Origin: Carboxylicivirga agarovorans
GTDB lineage: Bacteria; Bacteroidota; Bacteroidia; Bacteroidales; Marinilabiliaceae
Direction of reading: 5' to 3'
Assembly (NCBI RefSeq): GCF_050589845.1
Contig: NZ_JBNGPA010000031.1
Coordinates: 10,008-74,007 of the forward strand
Length of the DNA stretch: 64,000 bases
The notes below the pieces were generated by a model. It saw only the letters and a program-made list of their open reading frames with translations. It was not told where the DNA came from and did no database searches. A program made the translations under genes and the position numbers. Below, piece by piece: positions 25,715-35,158 of this stretch (the first letter of the stretch is position 1; each line of letters starts with the position of its first letter).

Positions 25715-26806
25715 ATGAATTTATTATTAATTAATTCAATAGGCAGGCAGAAATGGGGTGGTGGCGAAAAGTGGATGGTGCTTGCGGCTTCTGAATTAAT
25801 TAAGAAAGGGCATCAGGTACATATTGGTTGTCGCATAAACTCGGTTCTTGAGCAGCGAGCCAAAGAAGCCAATGTACCAGTTGTGAGAATAGATATCTAT
25901 ACTGATTTTAGCATTTCAGGATATTTACAATTAAAAAAGCTGGTTAAGAAACACGGGATCGAATTGATCATAGGTTGTCAGAATAAAGATGTAAGGGTAG
26001 CTGGTTTCATGTCTCGTATGACAAGCGGCCCAATTGTTTTAAGCCGCCAGGGTGTTCAACTGTTGAATAAGTCAGGGAAATATAAATGGAGCTTCTTGCC
26101 CTATTGTGATGGTATTATCACTAATACCAATTCCATAAAGAAAGAGTACGACAGTTACGGATGGTGGGACGATGACTTTGTTAAGGTTATATACAATGGC
26201 ATCAATGATAGCAATATATCAGATAAGCAACTGGATTTAAGCAGATACATACCAACCGGTATTGAAAATCCATTGGTGATTGTATCAACGGGGCGATTGG
26301 CGAAGCAAAAAGGATTTGAATATTTAATAGAAGCTGCAAGTTCAATCGTCAAGCAGCATCCAGATGTTTTCTTTTTTATAGCCGGAACCGGGAAATTGGA
26401 AATGACATTGAAACGTCAGGTGCATGATCTTGGGCTTGATAGGAATGTTCACTTTTTGGGCTTTCAAAAAAACATCTCTGAGTTGCTGAATGCCGCTCAT
26501 CTGTTTGTGTTGCCATCCTTATATGAAGGGATGCCTAATTCATTAATGGAAGCATTGGCACATGGTATTCCCGCAGTAAGTACCCGTGTTAATGGCGTTG
26601 AAGAATTAATGAAGGACGGGGAGCATGGATATATTGTTGAACCACAAAGTGTATCGGCTTTGGAAAGGGCAATTGAACAATTAATTCTTGATACAGAGTT
26701 GGCAGAAAAGGGACAACGAGGAGCTGAACATGTTAAGGATAAATTTTCCATTGATAAAATGGTTGACAGCCTTGAAATACATCTTCTGAAACAAATATCT
26801 AAATAA
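25715..26806 (+). CDS. GT4 family glycosyltransferase
   Basis: A 363-residue GT-B retaining transferase: N-terminal GRQKWGGGEKWMVLAASEL loop, second-domain start VIVSTGRLAKQKGFEYLIEA and donor site SLYEGMPNSLMEALAHGIPAVSTRVNGVEELM, all canonical GT4. It probably extends a lipid-linked oligosaccharide at the inner leaflet. It stands 107 bp before the LtaS-like gene and may be co-transcribed with it, though a separate promoter is predicted in the gap. Confidence 0.9.
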   Translation: MNLLLINSIGRQKWGGGEKWMVLAASELIKKGHQVHIGCRINSVLEQRAKEANVPVVRIDIYTDFSISGYLQLKKLVKKHGIELIIGCQNKDVRVAGFMSRMTSGPIVLSRQGVQLLNKSGKYKWSFLPYCDGIITNTNSIKKEYDSYGWWDDDFVKVIYNGINDSNISDKQLDLSRYIPTGIENPLVIVSTGRLAKQKGFEYLIEAASSIVKQHPDVFFFIAGTGKLEMTLKRQVHDLGLDRNVHFLGFQKNISELLNAAHLFVLPSLYEGMPNSLMEALAHGIPAVSTRVNGVEELMKDGEHGYIVEPQSVSALERAIEQLILDTELAEKGQRGAEHVKDKFSIDKMVDSLEIHLLKQISK

Positions 26807-26867
26807 GCCCTAAGCGGCAATTTCTACATTTCATTCACATTATACGTGAGGTTAAGTTTCAACTGAT

Positions 26868-26875
26868 TATTTTTG
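26868..26875 (+). promoter_or_regulatory. Predicted -7 promoter element for the LtaS-like gene
   Basis: TATTTTTG matches TAnnTTTG and lies 38 bp before the start codon. No clear -33 box. Confidence 0.35.
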
Positions 26876-26913
26876 CATCTCAAATCAGATCATGTAATTA
26901 AATAATTAGGTTA

Positions 26914-28749
26914 ATGATTAAACCATTTTTATATAAGTTTCTTCGTACATTTTTATTTTGGTTATTGTTTTTTGCTGTTCACCGCCTGGTGTTTATGCTG
27001 GCTAATTGGCAATATTCAAATGGAAGCCCTCTCGGACAGCTGCTTTGGTCGTTTATTATTGGTATACGGTTAGATAGTTCGTTTACTGGTTATATAATGG
27101 TGATAAGTGGTATTAGTATGCTACCTGTTGTTTTAATTAAGCGTCGAATTCAATTCTGTTGGTTCAATGGTATTACTAAGGTGTTAATAGTTCTGTTATC
27201 AGGGTTTTTACTGGGAGATGTTGTTCTTTACTCCTTCTGGGGCAAACACATGGACAGTGAAGCCATTGGTTTCCTGCAAACACCCGATGTTGTTATGGCA
27301 TCATTACATTGGTACCAGTTAATATTGTTTATAGTGGTATTGGCGGTGTTGTCATTTCTGATGATAAAGCTTTACAAGTTGACCACGAGGGTGAAATTAA
27401 CTATCAAAGAGCCTCAGAATTGGAAATATACACTTGCGACTGCCGGTATTGTATTACTTGTCACCGCTAGTATGATAGGGCCTGTCAGGGGGAGTGTGGG
27501 AGTAGCACCTATTAACACGGGTGTCGCCTACTTTTCTTCGCATCGTTATGCTAACCATTGTGCCATCAATCCATTGTGGAATTTAGCTTACGACATGAAA
27601 AAGATGGATAAAACAAAGGTGCGTTACAAGTATATGGATGACGAGAAAGCCAGTGCAATCTTTGATCAGTTAACGAAGCACTCGGGTCAGTACCAATCAG
27701 TTTTAAACACAGAGCGTCCTAATGTGGTGGTTATTCTTCTGGAAAGCTTTGCTGCCTATATTATCGAAGATCTGGGGGGCAAGGCGGTTACGCCTAATAT
27801 AGACCAATTAATGTCAGAGAGTATTTTGTTTAGCAACATAAGGGCTGCTGCCAATCGTTCTGACAAAGGTTTGGTAGCCACGATGGCCGGCTACCAGGTG
27901 ATGCCATCTTACTCAATCATTCGTTTTCCTGAAAAAACCAACTCATTGCCATTTCTGCCCCGAAAATTAAAAGAGAACGGATACCATGATCTGACATACA
28001 TGTATGGAGGAGATATCAAATTTAAAAATATGAACTCCTTCGTTAAGCAGGCCGGCTTTGAAAAGGTCATTTCCATTGATGACTTTGACTCTGACCAACA
28101 AGGAGAGAAGTGGGGTGTGCACGATGAATATACTTTCCGCCGCCTGGTTCAGGAGATGAAAGCTTCGCAGGAACCTTACTTTAAATTCTTTTTTACCTTG
28201 AGCAGCCACGAGCCTTTCGATGTGCCAATGGAGCGTATACATGAAAATAACTATTATAACTCGGTTGCCTATACCGATAAATGTATTGGGGAATTTATTA
28301 CAGCAGCTAAAGAGCAAAACCTTTGGGATAATACCTTGTTTGTTTTTATAGCTGACCATGCTGTTCCGGGACCTGAGCTTGTGCCGCTTGATGATATTGA
28401 TTACGCGCGTATTCCAATGTTTTGGACTGGAGGTGCATTAAGTGTTAAGGATACGGTAATCAGTAGTTACGGCTCACAAACAGATTTAAGCAGAACCATA
28501 CTGAGTCAGTTAAATATTAACGCAGATGAATTTAAGTTTAGTAAAAACATATTGGATGAAGGTGTAAATAAGTTTGCATTTAATATTATTGCGCCAGGAG
28601 GCATTTCGTTTTCCGACAGTAGTAGTTTTCAGTTTTATGATACTAAGATCAACCGTTTTATTAATGTTACAGGACAACAAACGGCAGAGGACAGTTTAAG
28701 AGCAAAAGCTTATTTACAAGTAGTTTATAATGACCATCAAAGTCGATAG
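26914..28749 (+). CDS. LtaS-like membrane phosphoglycerol transferase (alkaline phosphatase/sulfatase superfamily)
   Basis: A 611-residue protein with about five membrane helices in the first 200 residues followed by a periplasmic catalytic domain. Metal and nucleophile positions match the LtaS/OpgB/EptA-like clan: E277 in VILLESF, the nucleophile region AANRSDKGL (S316 where LtaS has Thr), H432 in LSSHEP, and D481-H482 in FIADHAVPGPE. Relatives transfer phosphoglycerol or phosphoethanolamine from lipids to glycans or polymerise glycerol phosphate. In this cluster it suggests polyol-phosphate or lipid-derived decoration of a surface glycan. Many Bacteroidota have this family, so a function in LPS modification is equally possible. 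Confidence 0.85.
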   Translation: MIKPFLYKFLRTFLFWLLFFAVHRLVFMLANWQYSNGSPLGQLLWSFIIGIRLDSSFTGYIMVISGISMLPVVLIKRRIQFCWFNGITKVLIVLLSGFLLGDVVLYSFWGKHMDSEAIGFLQTPDVVMASLHWYQLILFIVVLAVLSFLMIKLYKLTTRVKLTIKEPQNWKYTLATAGIVLLVTASMIGPVRGSVGVAPINTGVAYFSSHRYANHCAINPLWNLAYDMKKMDKTKVRYKYMDDEKASAIFDQLTKHSGQYQSVLNTERPNVVVILLESFAAYIIEDLGGKAVTPNIDQLMSESILFSNIRAAANRSDKGLVATMAGYQVMPSYSIIRFPEKTNSLPFLPRKLKENGYHDLTYMYGGDIKFKNMNSFVKQAGFEKVISIDDFDSDQQGEKWGVHDEYTFRRLVQEMKASQEPYFKFFFTLSSHEPFDVPMERIHENNYYNSVAYTDKCIGEFITAAKEQNLWDNTLFVFIADHAVPGPELVPLDDIDYARIPMFWTGGALSVKDTVISSYGSQTDLSRTILSQLNINADEFKFSKNILDEGVNKFAFNIIAPGGISFSDSSSFQFYDTKINRFINVTGQQTAEDSLRAKAYLQVVYNDHQSR

Positions 28750-28779
28750 TTCCGGCAGAACGAGCAAAAAAGGTATAAC

Positions 28780-30057
28780 ATGCAATTAACAGATAATTTG
28801 AAGAGAGAAGATTTTGAAATAATGGCACCGGTGGGCTCCTATGAGTCATTGCGGGCTGCTATACAGGGAGGAGCTAATTCTGTTTATTTTGGAATTGAGC
28901 AGTTGAACATGCGGTCGCGTTCATCTAATAATTTTTCAAACGATGATTTAAGGGAGTTGGTAAAGATTGCCAAAGAACACGGTATCAAAACCTACCTCAC
29001 CGTTAATGTTGTCATATTTAACGAAGAGCTGGATACCATGCGCGAGATCATTGATGTTGCCAAAGAAGTGGGTGTTACAGCTGTTATTGCTTCTGATCAG
29101 GCAGCTATCAATTACGCCCACAACAAAGGTGTTGAGGTGCATATTTCAACCCAGGTAAATATTTCAAATGTTGAAACGCTTAAGTTTTACAGCAATTTCG
29201 CTGATGTTGTTGTATTGGCCCGTGAGCTGAACATGAACCAGGTAAAGGCCATTCATCAGTCCATTATCGAAGAAGATATCAGGGGACCGAAGGGGAAACT
29301 GATCCAGATAGAAATGTTTGCTCATGGAGCATTGTGTATGGCAACGTCAGGTAAATGTTATATTAGCCTGCACCAGTTGAATGCTTCTGCTAACCGTGGA
29401 GGTTGTCTTCAACCCTGTCGTCGCGGATATACTGTGACGGAAAAAGAATCAGGCAATCAAATGGACCTGGAGAACGACTACATCATGTCGCCAAAAGATC
29501 TGAAAACGATCCATTTTCTTAACAAGATGATGGATGCCGGTGTCCGCGTCTTTAAAATTGAAGGACGCGCCCGCTCGGCTGAATATGTAAAAACGGTGTG
29601 TGAGTGTTACAACGAGGCTATAGAAGCAGTTATAGATGGCACGTATGACGAAGAAAAAATCAGTGACTGGGATACGCGTTTGTCTGAAGTGTTTAACCGT
29701 GGGTTCTGGGATGGCTATTATTTAGGGCAAAAGCTCGGTGAATGGAGCCATAACTATGGTTCACGGGCCACCAAAAAGAAGATATATATTGGCAAGGGAA
29801 TGAACTACTTCCCGAAATTAAAAGTAGCTGAATTTCTGATGGAAACACAATCACTTGAGGTGGGTGATGAGATATTGATCACAGGACCAACAACAGGTGT
29901 CGTACAAATGACAGTACCGGAAATGCGCGTGGACCTGAAACCCGTTGAAAAAACAGTAAAGGGCGAACGATTCAGCATCGTGGTGGAAGAGAAAATACGC
30001 CGTTCAGATAAGCTTTATAAAATAGTCAAAGCCAAAGAGGACGATCTACAAAAATAA
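28780..30057 (+). CDS. Peptidase U32 family protein (RlhA/TrhP-like)
   Basis: A 425-residue member of the U32 family, now known as tRNA/rRNA hydroxylation factors (TrhP, RlhA) rather than proteases in the studied cases. The N-terminal TIM-like motif is MAPVGSYESLRAAIQGGANSVYFG, and the conserved Cys cluster lies in GALCMATSGKCYISLH and NRGGCLQPCRR (about 180-215), which likely holds an Fe-S cluster. KIEGRARSAEYV is another family motif. The C-terminal ~80 residues form the beta-barrel that follows the U32 domain. It is followed at 62 bp by the DUF2797 gene, a likely partner. Confidence 0.85.
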   Translation: MQLTDNLKREDFEIMAPVGSYESLRAAIQGGANSVYFGIEQLNMRSRSSNNFSNDDLRELVKIAKEHGIKTYLTVNVVIFNEELDTMREIIDVAKEVGVTAVIASDQAAINYAHNKGVEVHISTQVNISNVETLKFYSNFADVVVLARELNMNQVKAIHQSIIEEDIRGPKGKLIQIEMFAHGALCMATSGKCYISLHQLNASANRGGCLQPCRRGYTVTEKESGNQMDLENDYIMSPKDLKTIHFLNKMMDAGVRVFKIEGRARSAEYVKTVCECYNEAIEAVIDGTYDEEKISDWDTRLSEVFNRGFWDGYYLGQKLGEWSHNYGSRATKKKIYIGKGMNYFPKLKVAEFLMETQSLEVGDEILITGPTTGVVQMTVPEMRVDLKPVEKTVKGERFSIVVEEKIRRSDKLYKIVKAKEDDLQK

Positions 30058-30119
30058 GCGTTCGGGATCGATTTGCATTTCAACGATGAGGTAAATAACA
30101 GGGCAGTAAAAACAGATAT

Positions 30120-30923
30120 ATGGAAGCACAAGGCAATTTGTTAAAAATGAAAAGCAACTTCACCAACGAAGCTGTGGAATATCAATTACGATTGGGTGAT
30201 GAGCTGGTCGATTTAAACCAGTTTATCGGCAAATCAATAGAATTGCAATACCAAAACCAAATTAACTGTATCGCCTGCGGTAAACGTACATCTAAATCTT
30301 TTGCCCAGGGCTTTTGCTACAACTGTTTTCAAACGGCTCCTGAAGCCGAAGAGTGTGTTTTAAAACCTGAGACATGCCGCGCTCACCTGGGCGAAGCACG
30401 CGATATGGAATTTGCAGAGGCTCATTGTCTCATTCCACATTATATCTACCTGGCCGTTTCTTCGGGCATAAAGGTGGGAATTACCCGTAATACCCAAATA
30501 CCTACGCGCTGGATCGACCAGGGAGCTTCACAAGCTGTTATTATTGCCGAGGTACCTAATCGTCATATTGCCGGGGTGATGGAGGTGTTTCTGAAAGATT
30601 ACTTTGCAGACAAAACAAACTGGCGGAGTATGTTGAAAAATGAAGTGGCCACGAGCATTGACATTGAGGCAGAAAGAAAAAGGGCTATTGACCTGTTGCC
30701 TGCCGAACTAAAGCAATATGCCAAAGCAGATGAAACGGTGTGGCGGTTGAACTATCCGGTTGACGCTTTTCCATTAAAGCCTCAATCACTCACATTTGAT
30801 AAGGAAGCTTCCATTAGCGGGACCTTGATGGGAATAAAAGGGCAGTACCTCTTGTTAGATAATGACAGGGTACTCAACATTCGCAAGCACAATGGCTACC
30901 TGGTCAGGATAAAAAGTGAGTAG
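30120..30923 (+). CDS. DUF2797 protein with GIY-YIG-like core and zinc-ribbon cysteines
   Basis: A 267-residue cytosolic protein. Cysteines in INCIACGKRTSK and GFCYNCFQ form a likely zinc site. Further on, LIPHYIYLAVSSGIKVGITRNTQIPTRWIDQGA has the Tyr/Gly/Arg layout of GIY-YIG endonuclease-like domains, as in the DUF2797 family. Whether it cuts nucleic acid is unknown. The gene is on the same strand after the U32 gene and ends only 3 bp from the converging nuclease-like lipoprotein. Confidence 0.75.
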   Translation: MEAQGNLLKMKSNFTNEAVEYQLRLGDELVDLNQFIGKSIELQYQNQINCIACGKRTSKSFAQGFCYNCFQTAPEAEECVLKPETCRAHLGEARDMEFAEAHCLIPHYIYLAVSSGIKVGITRNTQIPTRWIDQGASQAVIIAEVPNRHIAGVMEVFLKDYFADKTNWRSMLKNEVATSIDIEAERKRAIDLLPAELKQYAKADETVWRLNYPVDAFPLKPQSLTFDKEASISGTLMGIKGQYLLLDNDRVLNIRKHNGYLVRIKSE

Positions 30924-30926
30924 CCA

Positions 30927-32555
30927 CTATTGCAAAATCACTTCATCGATAAAAAACCACGATGGATTGCCATTACCGCTGTGTGATTCGGGCAATAAAC
31001 CGCCATTGTAAATAGAAATCTTCACATAGCGGGCTGCTGCTTTAAGCGGCAAATGATATAAGAGGCGCTCATTGGTGGCCTCATTAAAAACAGGCTGTAT
31101 ATCCTGCGTTGCTACCTTGGAGAAGTGAATGCCATCATCCGATGTCCTTACTTCAATTTTTGATGGAGACACGATCCACTGAGCCGGTTGCGATAAAGCG
31201 GATACATATAATTCGCTGACCGTACTCTTTTGCTTAAATTCAAACAAAAAGTCATTGTCTGTGCCGTTAAATCCACACCAGCTGCCATCGCTTAAATCAT
31301 TGTCGTTACCTCGTTTTCCATCGAAAAGTGCCTTGTAGCCTTTTGAGAAGTACTTTTTATCGGGCTCAGGGACGACCTCGGCTAAGCGGGCCTTAGATTG
31401 TTTCTTTTTAATAACTGTGCTCGAAACAATAGCCGATGGATACATATTATCAGTGTATGATCTCGCTTTAACCGTTTGACTTTCTTTGATCATAAGTGCC
31501 TTTTTATAAAGGGCAGATGATGGATCGGGCTGTTCGCCATTCAAGGTATAGAAAATATCTGATTGTGCTCCCTGTGGTCTGATCTCAACGAGCACAGAAT
31601 CGTAAAAGCACCATTGTGCCGGATTGATAATGGGAACCTGGGCATTTTGCAACAGTCTTTTACGAGGGCCCTGTTCACTTCTCCTGTTATGCCTGAATAC
31701 AAATTCAGCCATGATAGGGTAATGGTCTGAGATAAAGACATTATTCTTAATAACCTGGTGTGTTGTAAAGGATTTAATATCAAAAAAGCCATTGGTAAAG
31801 ATATGATCAATAACTATTTCGGGAGTCTCAGGATCAAAGCCATTAAAAGTCTGATGGTTGGTGTCCTTACTTTCAATGGGTAAATAGCGGGTGTCCCACA
31901 TTTGCAAATAGCCCTCCCAGTTATTCGTAAGGGTTGTGTACATGCGTTCTGATGGCTGGGCATTAAAATCACCCATTAGTATCACCGGTGCCTGACCTGC
32001 TATTGTTTTAATCTTGTTAAGCAGTAAAATAGCACTTTCATTGCGTGCAAAGGCACTCACATGACTAAAGTGGGTATTAAACACATAAAAAATGTAGCCA
32101 TTGGTCTTGTCTTTTAGTTGCAGCCATGTAACAATACGCGGTAACACAGCCCCCCAGCTTTTACTTCCCGCTATTTCAGGAGTTTCTGAAAGCCAGAAAT
32201 GTGATGACGCCAGTAACTCAAATTTCTCTTTGGCATAAAAAACCGGCACAAACTCCCCGCTATCATGTCCATCATCACGACCAACTCCTGTGTATTCATA
32301 ATCAGTCAGCTGCTCACTTAGTTGATCTAGCTGACTTTTAAGTACTTCCTGAAAGCCAATAATGTCAGGCCGTTTTTCATCCAGAAATTCATAGACCAGT
32401 GCCTTCCTGTTGCTCCATGCGTTAACGCCATCCTGTGGATTGTCGTAACGGATGTTAAAGCTCATAACTTTAACACTTTTATCTTCGTTGGTGCAGTAAT
32501 AAAGAAAGCAACCAACAGTGACAATAACAAACAAGAGGAGGGTTCTGGTAGTCAT
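30927..32555 (-). CDS. Endonuclease/exonuclease/phosphatase-fold lipoprotein with two C-terminal sugar-binding-type modules
   Basis: A 542-residue exported protein (signal with a candidate lipid Cys in VTVGC, or cleavage further on). Residues about 28-290 are an EEP phosphatase/nuclease domain: VMSFNIRYDN, IGFQEVL, FNTHFSH, LMGDFNA and ISDHYPI give the full catalytic set. Next is a chitobiase/hexosaminidase C-terminal-like beta module (about 310-385; DIFYTLNGEQPDPSS) and a discoidin (F5/8 type C)-like module to the end (RYVKISIYNGG). It follows the GH92 gene by 2 bp and is surely in the same operon, so its substrate is probably a phosphorylated or glycosylated extracellular polymer such as a phosphomannan (inference). 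Confidence 0.85.
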   Translation of the reverse strand: MTTRTLLLFVIVTVGCFLYYCTNEDKSVKVMSFNIRYDNPQDGVNAWSNRKALVYEFLDEKRPDIIGFQEVLKSQLDQLSEQLTDYEYTGVGRDDGHDSGEFVPVFYAKEKFELLASSHFWLSETPEIAGSKSWGAVLPRIVTWLQLKDKTNGYIFYVFNTHFSHVSAFARNESAILLLNKIKTIAGQAPVILMGDFNAQPSERMYTTLTNNWEGYLQMWDTRYLPIESKDTNHQTFNGFDPETPEIVIDHIFTNGFFDIKSFTTHQVIKNNVFISDHYPIMAEFVFRHNRRSEQGPRKRLLQNAQVPIINPAQWCFYDSVLVEIRPQGAQSDIFYTLNGEQPDPSSALYKKALMIKESQTVKARSYTDNMYPSAIVSSTVIKKKQSKARLAEVVPEPDKKYFSKGYKALFDGKRGNDNDLSDGSWCGFNGTDNDFLFEFKQKSTVSELYVSALSQPAQWIVSPSKIEVRTSDDGIHFSKVATQDIQPVFNEATNERLLYHLPLKAAARYVKISIYNGGLLPESHSGNGNPSWFFIDEVILQ

Positions 32556-32557
32556 GC

Positions 32558-34813
32558 TTAATGGGTGTTGTTGGGACTTGTGCCCAGTTTGTATTTAATA
32601 TGTCCTAATTCAATCAAGTCCTTATGACTGATAAAGTAACGGTTGTATGGCCGTCCGTTTATTTCAATGGATTTAATGTAAATGGCATCTTCTGATTTAT
32701 GTTCCGACTCAATAACGATGGACTCCTTATTATAAATGCTCTTATCGAGGTGGATGGTCACTTTATCAAATACCGGGCTTGATAGTGTATAATTCATATC
32801 ACCGGGACAAACGGGGTATATACCCATCATGCTGTAGATCAGCCAGGCCGAAAGTGTACCCGTATCATCATTACCCGGTAATCCGGCCGGTGAATTGGAG
32901 TAATAGCGACGTATGCAATCGTGTACCTGCCTCTGTGTACGCCATTCCGATCCACTGGCATAGTTAAACAAATACGGATAGCCCATGTCAGGTTCATTAC
33001 TCATGTCAAACAAGCTATCTTTAAAACACTTATGCAGTTGTTGTACAAATTTGTTTTTACCACCCATTGATCGTATGAGTCCTTTGATATCATGTGGTAC
33101 GGCAAAAGAATATTGCCACGATGTTCCCTCATGAAATCCATGTACCGGCTGAAAATTTTCACCCTGAACAGGGTCAAAGCCTTCCATAAACTTACCGTCT
33201 TCAGTAACCGGTCGCAATAAGTTGTAGTTTTTGTCGAAATACTTTCGGTAACCCAGTGAGCGCTGATAAGCTTTTTTATAAGTTGCTTTATCACCCATTT
33301 CATTGGCCATAAGAGCCAGGTTGTAATCGGCTACATACAACTCAAGGGCCTGTGATACCGAGTTGTCATAATCTTTAAGAAAAGGGATATAATGCTCTTT
33401 GAGATAGAACTCATTGTCGTGGCGGATAAAGTTGTCTTCTATCGTATTGGCGTGCTTTAACATGGCTTCATACGCGGTTTCCACATCAAAGTCAGTGAGA
33501 CCACGAAGGTAGGTATCGGTAATAACAATTAATGCAGGATCACCTTCCATCACGTCTGATTCCCTCCCGTATATTTCCCATTTGGGCAACCAGCCACTTT
33601 CCTTATACATATCCACCATGCTTCGGACCATATTAAGCTGCTTTTGCGGATATAGTAAGGACATCAAAGGATGCACGGTTCGGTAGGTATCCCACAGTGA
33701 GAATACCGTGTACCGTTCTTCGTCATCGACATTCAGTATGGCATCGCTTTCCATTGCCGGATACTGTCCGTTCACATCCTGTAGTATGTTAGGGTGTAGC
33801 AACAAATGATAGAGAGCAGTATAAAACATTACTTTATCATCACGGGTGCCACCTTCAACCTCAATAACTTTTAGTTCATTGTTCCAGTTATCAAAGGCAT
33901 TTTGTTTGATCTGTTCAAAGGATAGATTGGTTTGCTCTGCGTCAAGGTTTTCGCGCGCGTTTTCAATACTTACATAACTAACCCCAACCTGCACTTCAAC
34001 CTGTTCGCCCTGGCTGGCATCAAATGTAAAGTAAGCACCTATCTTTTCACCCGACAATTCCCTGTTGTACTTTTTGTAAAGTTTGTAGGTACCGCTTGTA
34101 GAGCTCCAGTTGTGTCGGGCCTCCGGTAGCTTATTATGGAATTTCCAATAGCCGCTTTGCATGTTGTCACGCTTGACTCGAACCACAAAATACACCGGAA
34201 TAACAGCTTGCGGACGGTAACAAAATGTTCCCATCATTTTGTAGCCTTCTATCTCATTTTCAGACACGCGTTTGATATGAGCTCCTGACTCGTTGGTTAA
34301 GCCGTGACCCAGATCAAGCAAAATGTTAGCCTTGCCTTCTGGAAAGGTAAACCGGCTGATACCCGAACGGGTAGTGGCAGTTGCCTCTGCTTTAATGTTA
34401 TAACGCTTAAGTTTACTGGTGTAATAACCCGGAATGGCTTTTTCATCAGACATGGTTGTGCCATAGTCATTGACATCCACATTCAGTTCACCTGTTGTTG
34501 GCATTACAATAATGCTTCCCAGGTCAGGGCATCCGACACCACTCAGGTTCACGTGTGTAAAACCGGTCATCCATTCGTTATTGTAAACATAGGGATTGCT
34601 GCACCAGCTGTCGGTATTGGAATACTCATTACCTTTGTGGGGTGTCACATTAAATGGTACGACCGATACCATTCCGTGGGGTACAACCGCTCCCGGATAT
34701 GTGGCGCCATAATTGGTAGTGCCTATAAACGGATTAACTAATTCAGCGGGTTCCTGAGCAACAGTCAAAAACTGAATCAGTAAACCTAACGTAAGGAGTG
34801 CAAAATTCTTCAT
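32558..34813 (-). CDS. GH92 family alpha-mannosidase
   Basis: A 751-residue exported GH92 enzyme (signal peptide MKNFALLTLGLLIQFLTVAQ). Family motifs run in order: VNPFIGTTNYGATYPGAVVPHGM at the N-terminal beta domain, FSLWDTYRTVHPL, the EGTSWQYSFAVPHD segment with the catalytic-site residues, and GNDDTGTLSAWLIYSMMGIYPVCPG. These calcium-dependent exo-enzymes release alpha-linked mannose with inversion, acting on N-glycans or yeast mannan. It is the first gene of a two-gene unit with the EEP lipoprotein. Confidence 0.95.
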   Translation of the reverse strand: MKNFALLTLGLLIQFLTVAQEPAELVNPFIGTTNYGATYPGAVVPHGMVSVVPFNVTPHKGNEYSNTDSWCSNPYVYNNEWMTGFTHVNLSGVGCPDLGSIIVMPTTGELNVDVNDYGTTMSDEKAIPGYYTSKLKRYNIKAEATATTRSGISRFTFPEGKANILLDLGHGLTNESGAHIKRVSENEIEGYKMMGTFCYRPQAVIPVYFVVRVKRDNMQSGYWKFHNKLPEARHNWSSTSGTYKLYKKYNRELSGEKIGAYFTFDASQGEQVEVQVGVSYVSIENARENLDAEQTNLSFEQIKQNAFDNWNNELKVIEVEGGTRDDKVMFYTALYHLLLHPNILQDVNGQYPAMESDAILNVDDEERYTVFSLWDTYRTVHPLMSLLYPQKQLNMVRSMVDMYKESGWLPKWEIYGRESDVMEGDPALIVITDTYLRGLTDFDVETAYEAMLKHANTIEDNFIRHDNEFYLKEHYIPFLKDYDNSVSQALELYVADYNLALMANEMGDKATYKKAYQRSLGYRKYFDKNYNLLRPVTEDGKFMEGFDPVQGENFQPVHGFHEGTSWQYSFAVPHDIKGLIRSMGGKNKFVQQLHKCFKDSLFDMSNEPDMGYPYLFNYASGSEWRTQRQVHDCIRRYYSNSPAGLPGNDDTGTLSAWLIYSMMGIYPVCPGDMNYTLSSPVFDKVTIHLDKSIYNKESIVIESEHKSEDAIYIKSIEINGRPYNRYFISHKDLIELGHIKYKLGTSPNNTH

Positions 34814-35158
34814 ATCATAGCTTTGGATGCAAATTAAAGGTATAATCTTATTTACTCAAAAGCACCTGTTTTTAGATGGATGGAGGTAATGATTTGATTA
34901 CTAGCTTAATATTGTGGATGAGCGGTTGTGGTGCAGAATATGTTTACCCTGAGATTGCACATAAATACGACAAATTGTGGCTTCGGTGCCTTATTCATTC
35001 GATCCGAAGGCACTTATTAATTAAGCAAGCCACTTTGGAGTATTCCGGCTAACATGTAAATGTCGGTATATTGCCTTATGGCCTTCTGTTGCCATTTCTC
35101 ATTGTTTATATCTGATGCTTTTATGTTCTTCGTATATTGTTCTAAAATTCTAAACCTT
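34814..35158. other. Divergent intergenic region before the BPL_N-HEAT gene
   Basis: 345 bp without a gene. A short open frame continues the downstream gene 99 bp upstream of its likely start, but it encodes no signal peptide and looks like chance. No repeat was seen. Confidence 0.45.

Noticed and set aside
35060..35158. N-terminal extension of the BPL_N lipoprotein
   Set aside because: It would hide the lipoprotein signal peptide beginning at 35159.
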